Shown: positions 52,812 to 62,316 of the stretch, piece after piece | Position numbering within the stretch: the first letter of the stretch is position 1 | How the letters are laid out: every line of letters begins with the position of its first letter | Assembly (NCBI GenBank): GCA_015069045.1 | Contig: SVJJ01000005.1 | Coordinates: forward strand, 1-64,000 | Length of the DNA: 64,000 nt | Direction: 5' to 3' | Source of the DNA: Oscillospiraceae bacterium | Lineage (GTDB): Bacteria > Bacillota > Clostridia > UBA1381 > UBA9506 | Notes under the pieces: generated by a model | What the model saw: only the letters and a program-made list of their open reading frames with translations | What the model was told of the DNA's origin: nothing | Databases searched by the model: none | Position numbers and translations under genes: made by a program

Positions 52812-55800
52812 ATGCATTTAAAGGGCCTGAAAATGCAAGGATTTAAGTCTTTTGCAGATAATATAGAGCTTACTTTCAGTGATGGCATAACAGCTATTGT
52901 TGGGCCAAATGGCAGCGGAAAAAGCAATATCTCCGATGCCGTTCGTTGGGTGTTAGGCGAACAAAGTGCCAAAACCCTTCGTGGTGCAAAAATGGAGGAT
53001 GTTATTTTTAACGGTACACAAACTCGTAAGCGGTTGGGTTTTGCTGAGGTAAGTTTGTACTTGGATAATAAAGACCGTCACTTTAACGCAAATTATGATG
53101 AAATTGTTGTAACGAGAAAGGTGTTTGCCTCTGGTGAAGGTCAGTATTTTATGAACAATGTACCTTGTCGATTAAAAGATATTCATGAAATATTTATGGA
53201 TACTGGTTTGGGTCGTGATGGTTATTCCATGATTGGACAAGGTAAGATTGATGAAATCTTGTCTGGAAAAGCGGAGGATAGACGTCAAATTTTTGAGGAG
53301 GCATCCGGCATTTCCAAATTTCGCTATCGCAAAGAAGAGGCAGAGCGAAAATTACGCCATACCGATGAAAATTTAGACCGTGTAGCAGATATTATCGGAG
53401 AGTTGGAAGCACAACTTGGCCCCTTAGCGCAACAAGCAGAAAAAGCAAAGAAATATTTAACATTATATAACGAATTAAAAATCTACGATGTAAATTTAGC
53501 ACTTCGCATTGTGGAACGCAGTCGAACACAGGGCTTGGTCTATGTAGAAAAATTAACGGCAGTTTTGGCACAGTTAGAAGAAGCGGAAAAACTGTTGACT
53601 GAAACCGATCTAGAGCAGGAACAATGTTATGCCCATTTTGAAAAACTTGACATTGCAACAGCACAGGCAGAAGAGAGCTTACAAAATACAAATAATAGCA
53701 TTGTTATTTATCAGCGGGAAATTGAGGTTTTAAAAAATACAATAGAAGGCAACTTGCGTCTGCTTGAACGAATAGAAAAGGAAACAGAGGACTTGTTTTC
53801 TGAAAAGTTAATGGCTGAAAAAGGTATACAAGATGAAGAACAGAAAATCGCTGCTTTTAACGAAAAACTTGCTGGTATAAAGAAGGAAAAAACGGCTCTT
53901 GCTTCATCCTTAGATGACATGGGGGAAGATGCTAACCGTGAATCCGGTCGGATTGAAGAAATTAAACAAGGTATTTCCAAGGCTTTTGATATAGTTTCTG
54001 ATTGTAAAATTAAACTATCTAATATAGCCTTTTTAGAACAAAATCTTCAAAAACGTTGCAGGGAATTATCTCACGAATTAACCGAAAAACAAAAGGATCT
54101 AGAGGCACAAAAGGACCGAGGCACCAGCTTAGATAAAGAATTTAATCGTAAAACTGAATTCGTAGATGGTATAGAAAAACAATTGGCAGAACAACGTAAG
54201 CAGGAAGAAACGCTACAAAATTTGCTGACAGAAAAACAAAAAAACATAAGCGAATTACAGTTAAATAAAAATCAAAAAATGACCAGACTTCATTTACTTA
54301 CTGAAATGGAGCAAAATTTTGAAGGTTATTATAAAAGTGTTAAAGAGATTATGAAACAACATGATGGCGGTATGCTTCGTAATGCAGGCATTTATGGCCC
54401 TGTTTCAAAATTAATTCATGTAGAACAGGCTTATGCGGTTGCTATAGGTGCCGCCATTGGCGGTGCTCTTCAGAATATTGTTGTAAAAACGGAAGAAGAT
54501 GCAAAGAAAGCCATTGCCTATTTAAAAAAACAAGGTGCTGGTCGGGCTACTTTTATGCCAGTCTCGGCGGTTAGTGGCAGCTTAATTGATGTTAGCAAAA
54601 TTAAAAATGAGCCTGGTTATTTAGGTATTGCATCTGAACTTGTAAGCTATGATGATTGTTATGATGGTGTTATTAAAAACTTATTAGGTAAGACAATTGT
54701 CATTGAAAAAGTAGATGAGGCCATTGCCATCTCGAGAAAATATAAGCAATCCATTCGCATTGTTACTTTAGATGGCGAGGTTTTTTATCCCGGTGGTTCT
54801 ATTGCCGGAGGTTCTCAGCAAAAGGGCAGTCAATTACTGGGTCGCGAACAAGAAATTCGTAAACTAAAAGATGAACTGAAATCTTGTGAACAGACAATAG
54901 TAAATTTAGAAAAAAAGAAAAAAGCTTTAGAAGCTAAAATTTTAGATTTAGCTCAAGAACAAGTTCAAACAGAGAATGTATATCGTGAAAATAAAGAAGT
55001 TCTTTTACTCTTGACACGTGACAGAGATCATCATGGTTTACTTTTGTCTGCTTTGGAGGATGCGATTGTAAACATTAAACAAAGTATAATTGATGCACAG
55101 GCAGAGGGCCAACAATTTATGGCGGAAAAAGAACAAGTAGAGGAGCAACTAAAAGAGGCAGAGGCGTCCATCCAAACAAATCGTGTCATTCTCAATGAGC
55201 TAGAACAAATTCAGGAATCTTTTGCGAATGATAGACAAAAAATTAATGATCAAATCATGGAAAAAGGTTTTGAGGAATCAGCCGTAATGCGTGATATTGA
55301 CCAATGCAAAGAAAAGATGGAAACACTTTTTCATGAGATATCTCAGGCAGATATGCATATTACTTTACGCCACCAAGAAAAAAAGGAAATTTTATCTTCA
55401 AACGAAACCCATCATCAGGATATAATAACAAAAGAGGAGCAGACAAATACATTATCCAAGGAGATTGAAGCTATACGGCAGTCAATGGCAGTTTTTTCTA
55501 CAGAACGTCAGTCTGTTGAGCAAAAACTCCGTGATTTGCAAGGAAATTCTAAGAACAATCATGAAACGATATATGATTTAAAAACAGAAATTGGCCGTCT
55601 TGAAACACAAAAAGAAAAGTTAGAAACAGAGGCAGAGGCAGCCATTTCGCGTCTTTGGGACGAATATGAAATTGTTTTTTCAGAGGCAGCAAAACTTCAT
55701 AAGGATGACTTAGGTACTGATCATGCAATTGCCAAACAAATCAGCATTTTACGAAGTAAAATTCGTGAGCTTGGTAATGTGAATGTAGACGCTATTGAAG

Positions 55801-56375
55801 AAGAAAAAGCAGTAACGGAGCGATATAATTTTTTAACTAACCAACGAGATGATTTACAAAAAGCCAAGCGGGATTTGTTGCGGCTAATTGAAGAAATGCA
55901 AACCATTATGAAACGTCAATTTAAAGAGAAATTTGACAAGATTAACAAACACTTTAAAACAACTTTTTCAGAACTATTTGGCGGTGGTAATGCAGATTTA
56001 AAACTATCTGATGAAGACCATATATTGGAAAGCGGGATTGACATTAATGTTCAACCTCCCGGTAAAAAATTACAAAGCCTTTCCTTGCTTTCCGGAGGTG
56101 AACGTGCTTTATCAGCCATTGCTTTGCTTTTTGCTATTTTACGAATTAAACCAACGCCCTTCTGCTTTTTAGATGAGATTGAGGCGGCTTTAGATGAAAA
56201 TAATGTATATAGATACGCAGAATTTATTAAAAGATTTAGTCGCCATACTCAATTTATTTTAGTTACTCATCGTCGCGGTACTATGGAATGTGCAGATGTT
56301 ATTTACGGTGTTACGATGCAGGAAAAAGGCGTTTCCAAGCTTTTACCATTACATTTAGAGGAAATAGATGCCTAA
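52812..56375 (+). CDS. smc: Chromosome segregation protein SMC
   Basis: A 1187-residue condensin ATPase. The N-terminal head has Walker A VGPNGSGKSNISDAVRWVLGEQ, then a long coiled coil, a hinge around residues 510-630 (GPVSKLIHVEQAYAVAIGAAIGGALQNIVV), a second coil, and the C-terminal head with signature LSGGERALSAIALLFAIL and Walker B FCFLDEIEAALDENN. The D-loop and the IRELGNVNVDAIEE motif are normal. It works with ScpA/ScpB, encoded at 28.7 kb. ftsY, often next, is not downstream. Confidence 0.97.
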   Translation: MHLKGLKMQGFKSFADNIELTFSDGITAIVGPNGSGKSNISDAVRWVLGEQSAKTLRGAKMEDVIFNGTQTRKRLGFAEVSLYLDNKDRHFNANYDEIVVTRKVFASGEGQYFMNNVPCRLKDIHEIFMDTGLGRDGYSMIGQGKIDEILSGKAEDRRQIFEEASGISKFRYRKEEAERKLRHTDENLDRVADIIGELEAQLGPLAQQAEKAKKYLTLYNELKIYDVNLALRIVERSRTQGLVYVEKLTAVLAQLEEAEKLLTETDLEQEQCYAHFEKLDIATAQAEESLQNTNNSIVIYQREIEVLKNTIEGNLRLLERIEKETEDLFSEKLMAEKGIQDEEQKIAAFNEKLAGIKKEKTALASSLDDMGEDANRESGRIEEIKQGISKAFDIVSDCKIKLSNIAFLEQNLQKRCRELSHELTEKQKDLEAQKDRGTSLDKEFNRKTEFVDGIEKQLAEQRKQEETLQNLLTEKQKNISELQLNKNQKMTRLHLLTEMEQNFEGYYKSVKEIMKQHDGGMLRNAGIYGPVSKLIHVEQAYAVAIGAAIGGALQNIVVKTEEDAKKAIAYLKKQGAGRATFMPVSAVSGSLIDVSKIKNEPGYLGIASELVSYDDCYDGVIKNLLGKTIVIEKVDEAIAISRKYKQSIRIVTLDGEVFYPGGSIAGGSQQKGSQLLGREQEIRKLKDELKSCEQTIVNLEKKKKALEAKILDLAQEQVQTENVYRENKEVLLLLTRDRDHHGLLLSALEDAIVNIKQSIIDAQAEGQQFMAEKEQVEEQLKEAEASIQTNRVILNELEQIQESFANDRQKINDQIMEKGFEESAVMRDIDQCKEKMETLFHEISQADMHITLRHQEKKEILSSNETHHQDIITKEEQTNTLSKEIEAIRQSMAVFSTERQSVEQKLRDLQGNSKNNHETIYDLKTEIGRLETQKEKLETEAEAAISRLWDEYEIVFSEAAKLHKDDLGTDHAIAKQISILRSKIRELGNVNVDAIEEEKAVTERYNFLTNQRDDLQKAKRDLLRLIEEMQTIMKRQFKEKFDKINKHFKTTFSELFGGGNADLKLSDEDHILESGIDINVQPPGKKLQSLSLLSGGERALSAIALLFAILRIKPTPFCFLDEIEAALDENNVYRYAEFIKRFSRHTQFILVTHRRGTMECADVIYGVTMQEKGVSKLLPLHLEEIDA

Positions 56376-56447
56376 TTTGATAATTTTGGTTATATGTGTA
56401 CATACTAACTTCGAAATACAATGAATTTTTGAAACGGAGTGGTATTG

Positions 56448-56831
56448 ATGCACTTGTTAAACAAAATTTCAAAGCGAACCCTATGGATTTCGGCTCTTGG
56501 TGGCATGCTGGCTGGCTTTTTAAATGGCTTGTTTGGTTCGGGCGGCGGGACCGTGATTGTTCCCTTTTTAGAACACTTTTTAAAACAAGATGAACATACC
56601 TCTCACGCCACAGCAATTTTAATCATTTTGGGTTTTACGATGGTAAGTTTGTTATTTTATGGCCGTCAAACGCCTCTTAATTATAGCTTGGCGCTCCAGG
56701 TCTCCGGTGGTGGTGTTATCGGGGGACTGTTGGGTGCCAAGCTTTTAAAAAAGTTATCAGGCAACTGTATACGCAAAATATTTGGTTCCTTTATGATTCT
56801 TGCTGCTATAAGAATGGTGGTGGGCTCATGA
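56448..56831 (+). CDS. Half-size TauE/SafE membrane protein, first of a pair
   Basis: A 127-residue protein with four hydrophobic segments and the TauE/SafE glycine motif (LAGFLNGLFGSGGGTVIVPFL). Full TauE/SafE exporters (about 250 residues) consist of two such halves; here each half is its own gene. ATG 56448 with CGGAG upstream is preferred over GTG 56439. Its stop overlaps the next start (ATGA), implying coupled synthesis and probably heterodimer assembly. Substrate unknown; the family moves sulfite, sulfonates and other organic anions. Confidence 0.82.
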   Translation: MHLLNKISKRTLWISALGGMLAGFLNGLFGSGGGTVIVPFLEHFLKQDEHTSHATAILIILGFTMVSLLFYGRQTPLNYSLALQVSGGGVIGGLLGAKLLKKLSGNCIRKIFGSFMILAAIRMVVGS

Positions 56832-57205
56832 TTATTTCTGTTATCATTGGCCTTATATCCGGCATTATTAGCGGTATGGGTATTGGTGGTGGAACGATTT
56901 TAATTCCTTCTCTATCTATTTTTTTGCAAATTGTGCAACACGAAGCACAAGGAATTAATTTGTTATATTTTATTCCGACTGCTATTGTGTCTTTATGGGT
57001 GCATATTAAAAATAAAAGGGTTAATTTTGCAATTGCGTGGCCTATTATTTTATTTGGCCTATTAGGTGCGGTAGGCGGCGCGCTTTTAGCCGGTTTTTTA
57101 AAAGCAGATATTTTACGACGTCTTTTTGGAATTTTTTTATTTATAATGGGCGGATATGAGATACTAAAAAAAGATAAAAAATCAAAAAAAGTGCAAGAAA
57201 AATGA
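56828..57205 (+). CDS. Half-size TauE/SafE membrane protein, second of a pair
   Basis: A 125-residue partner of the preceding protein, with the matching half-motif ISGIISGMGIGGGTILIPSLSI and four hydrophobic segments, ending in a basic tail (KKDKKSKKVQEK). The GMGIGGG stretch matches the second copy of the glycine motif in one-piece TauE proteins. Together the two equal one full transporter. The ATGA overlap is the typical sign of coupling. Confidence 0.82.
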   Translation: MIISVIIGLISGIISGMGIGGGTILIPSLSIFLQIVQHEAQGINLLYFIPTAIVSLWVHIKNKRVNFAIAWPIILFGLLGAVGGALLAGFLKADILRRLFGIFLFIMGGYEILKKDKKSKKVQEK

Positions 57206-57215
57206 CTTTTTCCTC

Positions 57216-57244
57216 TTTACCAAAGGATAAAAATATGGTATGAT
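57216..57244 (+). promoter_or_regulatory. Promoter upstream of dxs
   Basis: TTTACC (57216-57221), 17-bp spacer, TATGAT (57239-57244). Confidence 0.6.
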
Positions 57245-57315
57245 ATATCTATGTGTGTTCATATTAATACAAAAATCTACATTAGGATAAAAGAACATGT
57301 AAAAGAGTGATTTAT

Positions 57316-59169
57316 GTGTACCAATTTTTAGAGGGCATTCAATCGCCTGATGATATTCGAAAACTGAGTTTTCATGAACTGGAGAAACTTGCAGAAGAGA
57401 TTCGCATGTTTTTGATTCAGTCCGTTTCAAAAACAGGAGGACATTTGGCATCCAACTTAGGTGTTGTAGAATTAACCCTGGCCTTGTTTAAAACGTTGCA
57501 CCTTCCGGATGATGGCATCATATGGGATGTGGGTCATCAATCCTATGTTCACAAACTGTTAACTGGACGGATGAAAGACTTTTCTATGTTGCGTCAATAC
57601 GGCGGGCTAAGCGGGTTTCCTAAGAGCTGTGAAAGTGAATATGATGTGTTTAATACCGGTCATTCCTCCACATCTGTTTCTGCTGCTTTGGGAATGACGC
57701 GAGCGGCTGCCATATTAGGAGAGGATAAGCGTACAGTTGCCGTTATTGGTGATGGCGCTTTAACCGGTGGTATGGCTTTTGAAGCCTTAAATGATGCCGG
57801 TACCTATAAGAAAAACTTTATAGTAATTTTAAATGACAATGAAATGTCTATTGCGCAGAATGTAGGCGGAGTTTCACGTTATTTAACAAGGATGAGAACA
57901 AGACCCTTTTATTTTAAGTTAAAATCCCGATTGGAACAAGGGATAGGAAAAATTCCTAAAGTAGGTAAGAGCCTTGTACTTTTAATGAAAAGAATAAAAG
58001 ATTCTTTCCGCTACCTGCTGACACCTTCCACAATTTTTGAAGATTTTGGTTTTACATATTTAGGCCCTATTGATGGTCATGACATTCCATTTTTGTGTCA
58101 GGTTTTAGAACGAGCCAAAGCGATACATGGCCCAGTTTTAATACATGTTAAAACTAAAAAAGGTAAAGGCTATAAATTTGCTGAAGATAAACCAACAGAT
58201 TTTCATGGTGTAGGTGCTTTTGAAATTGAAACCGGTGAACGCAATTGCGGGGGAGAAACCTATTCAGCTGTGTTGGGTCGTACCATGTTTTCTTTAGCAG
58301 AACAAAATAAAAACTTGTGCGCTGTTACGGCCGCCATGTCTGATGGTACGGGCTTATGTGCCTTTGGGCAGCTATATCCCGATAGATTTTTTGATGTAGG
58401 CATTGCCGAGCAACATGGTGTAACCTTTGCTGCAGGTTTGGCAAAAAAAGGAATGCGACCTGTGGTGGCCATTTACTCATCTTTTCTTCAACGAGCCTAT
58501 GACCAAATTTTGCATGATGTATGTTTACAAAATTTGTCAGTTGTATTTTCCATTGATCGGGCAGGTTTGGTAGGGGAGGATGGTGAAACACATCAAGGTG
58601 TATATGATTTGGCATTTCTTTCTCAAATGCCTAATATGACCATTTTGGCCCCTGCTAATTTTACAGAATTTTCAGATATGCTTGCATATGCAACTACAGA
58701 ACATTGTGGTCCAATTGCAATTCGATATCCAAGAGGAGGAAACAGTGTCACATATACTGGGCAATCTTTAAAACCCTTTTTGCCGGATGTTGTATCCCGT
58801 GGAGAGCATGTATGTATATTGTCCATGGGCCATATGCTTTCTGTTGCTATACAATGTAAAGATATGTTAGCAGATGAAGGCTATTCTGCTACAGTTGTAA
58901 ATTTACGTACATTATGGCCTCTGGATTCAGCGTCGTTACAACAGCTTGCTGATGGTTATAAACTCATTGTTACCATAGAAGACGGTGTTAAACATGGCGG
59001 TATAGGTGAAAAAATTATGAATCTTTATCACGGCCGGGCCCGTGTATTGGTTAAAGCACATGAAACCGGTATTGTGCCCCATGGCAAATGTGAGGAATTA
59101 TATCGTGCATGCGGACTAGATGCTAACAATATTGCCGCAGAGATAAAACAAATATTAAGTGAGGTTTAA
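57316..59169 (+). CDS. dxs: 1-deoxy-D-xylulose-5-phosphate synthase
   Basis: A 617-residue thiamine-diphosphate enzyme, first step of the MEP isoprenoid pathway, joining pyruvate and glyceraldehyde 3-phosphate. It shows GGHLASNLGVVELTLAL, DVGHQSYVHKLLTGR, NTGHSSTSVSAALGM, the cofactor motif GDGALTGGMAFEALNDAG and, in the transketolase pyrimidine domain, DVGIAEQHGVTFAAGLA. GTG 57316 preceded by AAAGAG is preferred to GTG 57307, but the start is uncertain. The gene leads a group with U32, DUF624 and HAD genes. Confidence 0.95.
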   Translation: MYQFLEGIQSPDDIRKLSFHELEKLAEEIRMFLIQSVSKTGGHLASNLGVVELTLALFKTLHLPDDGIIWDVGHQSYVHKLLTGRMKDFSMLRQYGGLSGFPKSCESEYDVFNTGHSSTSVSAALGMTRAAAILGEDKRTVAVIGDGALTGGMAFEALNDAGTYKKNFIVILNDNEMSIAQNVGGVSRYLTRMRTRPFYFKLKSRLEQGIGKIPKVGKSLVLLMKRIKDSFRYLLTPSTIFEDFGFTYLGPIDGHDIPFLCQVLERAKAIHGPVLIHVKTKKGKGYKFAEDKPTDFHGVGAFEIETGERNCGGETYSAVLGRTMFSLAEQNKNLCAVTAAMSDGTGLCAFGQLYPDRFFDVGIAEQHGVTFAAGLAKKGMRPVVAIYSSFLQRAYDQILHDVCLQNLSVVFSIDRAGLVGEDGETHQGVYDLAFLSQMPNMTILAPANFTEFSDMLAYATTEHCGPIAIRYPRGGNSVTYTGQSLKPFLPDVVSRGEHVCILSMGHMLSVAIQCKDMLADEGYSATVVNLRTLWPLDSASLQQLADGYKLIVTIEDGVKHGGIGEKIMNLYHGRARVLVKAHETGIVPHGKCEELYRACGLDANNIAAEIKQILSEV

Positions 59170-59171
59170 AC

Positions 59172-60398
59172 ATGAAAAAGCCTGAGCTTTTAGCCCCTGC
59201 CGGAACTTTAGAACGCTTGCAAACGGCCATCGCCTTTGGAGCTGATGCTGTTTATGCAGGCGGCGAGGCTTTTTCCATGCGGAGTGCTGCAAAAAATTTT
59301 TCTAAAGATGATTTAAAACGAGCACGAGAACTAACTCTTTCTGCTAATAAAAAACTATATATTACTGTTAACATTATTCCTCATAATCAAGATTTAGAAA
59401 TGTTATCACGTTACTTAGAGAAATTGGCTGAGCTTACACCGGATGGATTGATTGTGTCGGATTTAGGTGTTTTTACCATGGCACAAAAATTGGCACCCCA
59501 TGTGCCTTTGCATATCAGTACCCAGGCGAATAATACAAATGCGGAAACCTTTTCGGCATGGCATCGGTTAGGTGCCCAACGAGTGGTTTGCGCCCGGGAA
59601 TTATCTTTTGACGAAATACGCGAGATTAGAGAAATAACGCCAAACACATTAGAATTAGAAGCCTTTGTTCATGGCGCCATGTGTATTTCTTATTCCGGTC
59701 GTTGCCTTTTATCCGGTTATATGACAGGTCGCGATTCCAACCAAGGCAGTTGCGCCCATCCATGTCGATGGAATTACAGCTTAATGGAAGAAAAACGACC
59801 TGGAGAATATTATCCTGTTTATGAAAATGACCGAGGTACGTTCATTTTTAATTCTAAAGATTTGTGTATGATAGAGTATATTCCACAGCTTATTGAATGT
59901 GGAATTAGCAGCTTTAAATTAGAAGGTCGCGTTAAAACAGAGTATTATGTGGCTACTGTTGTTAAAACATATCGTGAGGCCATAGACCGTTACTTTGAGA
60001 ATCCCGATACATTTCAAACAGATCCATCATGGCTGGAAGAATTATCGAAAGTCAGCAACCGTCACTATACCACCGGATTTTACACCGGTCAGCCTGATTT
60101 TAATGCGCAAAATTATGAAACAAGTGCCTACGTTCGTACATATGATGTGGTGGCCGTGGTTACCGGTTATGATGAAACGAGCGGGGATTTATTGTTAGAG
60201 CAGCGAAATCGGTTTTTTAAAGGAGATGAACTGGAAACAGTTGTTCCCTACGAAAAAAGTATGACAATTCAAGCAAATACATTGCGAGATGAATGGGGTA
60301 ATGTGATAGAATCAGCTCCTCATTCTCGGCAAAAATTACGTTTAAATGTTGGACGGCCTCTGCCGCCTTTATCCTTATTGCGTAAGAAGAAGGATTGA
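59172..60398 (+). CDS. U32 family protein (TrhP/YrrO-like)
   Basis: A 408-residue U32 protein. The start ELLAPAGTLERLQTAIAFGADAVYAGG and the signature EAFVHGAMCISYSGRCLLSGYMTGRDSNQG with cysteines in CAHPCRWNYSL are complete. The family was long called peptidase/collagenase; related members TrhP (YrrN/YrrO, bacterial YegQ) are now tied to prephenate-dependent 5-hydroxyuridine formation in tRNA and bind a cluster via the cysteines. That role is the better guess here. It lies two bases after dxs and is likely co-translated. Confidence 0.86.
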   Translation: MKKPELLAPAGTLERLQTAIAFGADAVYAGGEAFSMRSAAKNFSKDDLKRARELTLSANKKLYITVNIIPHNQDLEMLSRYLEKLAELTPDGLIVSDLGVFTMAQKLAPHVPLHISTQANNTNAETFSAWHRLGAQRVVCARELSFDEIREIREITPNTLELEAFVHGAMCISYSGRCLLSGYMTGRDSNQGSCAHPCRWNYSLMEEKRPGEYYPVYENDRGTFIFNSKDLCMIEYIPQLIECGISSFKLEGRVKTEYYVATVVKTYREAIDRYFENPDTFQTDPSWLEELSKVSNRHYTTGFYTGQPDFNAQNYETSAYVRTYDVVAVVTGYDETSGDLLLEQRNRFFKGDELETVVPYEKSMTIQANTLRDEWGNVIESAPHSRQKLRLNVGRPLPPLSLLRKKKD

Positions 60399-60418
60399 AA
60401 ACATAGGAGGAATCAAGA

Positions 60419-61246
60419 GTGGGTTTATTTAACAATGGCGTTACTCGGCCCGGAAAGGGTATTACCAAAGAGGAAGCTGCTCAACGGAATTATTTTGAAA
60501 TTTTAGGTCGACATTTTTTGGATTTAATAAAACTGAATTTACTGTTTGTGCTTTGTATATTAATTTTTATTGGTGCGTCGGTCCTTTTATCTATCCCCTA
60601 CATAGCTAACATAGAAGACGCAATTTTTAACGTTATTTGGCAATCAAATTTTATATTGCCACTAACACCGTTTATTCCTTTTATGTTTATTGGTCCCTTT
60701 GTTGCGGGCTTAACATATGTGTTACGAAATTGGTCGCGACAGGAACATGCTTTTTTAGTGTCAGACTTTTTTGAACATACACAAAAAAACCTGAAACAAG
60801 GACTCATGATGAGTATAATAAGTACAAGTGTAATATATTTATTTTGTAATGCTCTTTTATTTTATGTTAAATCCGGCTTACCGGTTACAATGGTATTGAC
60901 AGTTGCCGGTTTGCTTGCCGTTTTTCTGCTGACAACTAGCTTTTACACCTATCCTATGATTGTTACATTTGATATGAAATTGAAGGATATTATTAAGAAT
61001 TCATTTATTTTTGCAATGGCAAAATTGCCACAAAATTGTTTTTATTTGCTGATCTTATGTTTTGTTCATGTTGGCCTTTTATGGTATTTACCTATAATCT
61101 GGGCTCTGCTTATGGCCGTATTTTTAATTGCCTGGACAGGGTTTACCATTAATTATTACACTTGGCATATCATGAATAAATATATGATTACTCGGCAGCC
61201 TTTTATACAAGAAAATAATGAAACAACATTGAAAGACACCCACTAA
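60419..61246 (+). CDS. DUF624 (YesL-like) membrane protein
   Basis: A 275-residue membrane protein with five to six hydrophobic segments and the DUF624 pattern (YFEILGRHFLDLIKLNLLFVLC, PLTPFIPFMFIGPFVAGLTYVLRNW). YesL-type proteins are often found in carbohydrate uptake clusters, but none is nearby here. The GTG start with AGGAGG eight bases upstream is clear. Function unknown. It is between the U32 gene and a HAD phosphatase. Confidence 0.78.
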   Translation: MGLFNNGVTRPGKGITKEEAAQRNYFEILGRHFLDLIKLNLLFVLCILIFIGASVLLSIPYIANIEDAIFNVIWQSNFILPLTPFIPFMFIGPFVAGLTYVLRNWSRQEHAFLVSDFFEHTQKNLKQGLMMSIISTSVIYLFCNALLFYVKSGLPVTMVLTVAGLLAVFLLTTSFYTYPMIVTFDMKLKDIIKNSFIFAMAKLPQNCFYLLILCFVHVGLLWYLPIIWALLMAVFLIAWTGFTINYYTWHIMNKYMITRQPFIQENNETTLKDTH

Positions 61247-61262
61247 GACGGAGGCGGTTTTT

Positions 61263-61931
61263 TTGATAAAAGCAGTAATATTTGATTTAGATGGTACATT
61301 ACTTAATACTTTAGATGATTTGGCGGCTGCCATGAATCGTATGCTCGTTCGGTTTGGCTATCCAACACATACGGACTTATCGTTTCATAAAAAAGTCATT
61401 GGTTATGGTGCTCGAAACTATGTGAAAGGCTGTATGCCTCCAGAGGCAGCAGCAGTAGAGGAGCAGGTGGACAAGTGTCTGGGCGCGTATGCAGAGGAAT
61501 ATCAAGGACGGTCTAACGAAAAAACCGCACCCTATGATGGAATTTTATCTGTTTTGGCATATTTAACGCAGGAAAATATTGCAATTTCCGTTTTATCCAA
61601 TAAACCGGATGGGGCAACAAAAGCTTTGGTTAATAGCTGGTTTTCCGAATATGCTATTACATGCGCCTATGGAGAGCGGCCCGGTGTGCCCCGAAAACCT
61701 GACCCCAAGGCACCTCTTGCTATTGCACATGATTTAGGGTTATCCCCTCATGAAATTGCCTTTGTTGGGGATAGCGAGGTTGATATGCAAACCGGTAAGA
61801 CTGCCGGAATGATACCTATAGGTGTTTTGTGGGGATTTCGTACTCAGGAGCAACTAAAAGAAGGTGGCGCAACCTTTTTAGCAGATAATCCACAGGATTT
61901 AATTAAAATTTTCGAGCAGATCATTCATTAG
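61263..61931 (+). CDS. HAD-superfamily phosphatase, phosphoglycolate phosphatase type
   Basis: A 222-residue HAD hydrolase with nucleophile motif FDLDGTLLNTLDD, motif II ISVLSNKPDG, motif III Lys (RKPDPKAPL) and motif IV FVGDSEVDMQTGKTAGM. A helical cap follows motif I, as in Gph/PpaX phosphatases. Starts at TTG 61263 after GGAGGCGG. The substrate could be phosphoglycolate, pyrophosphate or another small phosphate. Confidence 0.85.
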   Translation: MIKAVIFDLDGTLLNTLDDLAAAMNRMLVRFGYPTHTDLSFHKKVIGYGARNYVKGCMPPEAAAVEEQVDKCLGAYAEEYQGRSNEKTAPYDGILSVLAYLTQENIAISVLSNKPDGATKALVNSWFSEYAITCAYGERPGVPRKPDPKAPLAIAHDLGLSPHEIAFVGDSEVDMQTGKTAGMIPIGVLWGFRTQEQLKEGGATFLADNPQDLIKIFEQIIH

Positions 61932-62010
61932 AGTTTAGATTAACTTATATTTCTGAAATCATTACCGGATTGGTTATGAATATATTTTTTGAGAGAAGGA
62001 GAGTTACGGT

Positions 62011-62298
62011 ATGAAAATTTCTAAAGAAGAAGTTTTTCATGTGGCAAAGCTGGCTCGGCTAAAGTTTTCTGATAGTGAAGCAGAAGCCCTGTCTGCCGAC
62101 ATGGAGAGTATTATTGGTTTTGCCAATAAATTAAATGAGCTAGATACAGAGGGGGTTGTTCCAACAGCTCATGCCATTCCAATGAGCAATGCGTTTCGCG
62201 AGGATGTAATTAAACCTTCCTTTGATCGGGATGCAATGCTGCAAAATGCGCCCAGTGCTGAAGATGGTGGATACACCGTACCAAAGGTTGTAGAATAA
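62011..62298 (+). CDS. gatC: Aspartyl/glutamyl-tRNA amidotransferase subunit C
   Basis: A 95-residue subunit that stabilises GatA and wraps GatB. The start KISKEEVFHVAKLARLKFSDSEAE and the typical LDTEGVVPTAHA, FREDVIKPS segments are clear. GAAGGAGAG ribosome binding site. First gene of gatCAB, 18 bp before gatA. Confidence 0.95.
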   Translation: MKISKEEVFHVAKLARLKFSDSEAEALSADMESIIGFANKLNELDTEGVVPTAHAIPMSNAFREDVIKPSFDRDAMLQNAPSAEDGGYTVPKVVE

Positions 62299-62316
62299 TT
62301 CAAAAGGAGCTTAATT

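Noticed and set aside
56375-57316. ftsY or ffh after smc
   Set aside because: Expected from common synteny, but the genes here are clearly half-size TauE proteins and dxs.
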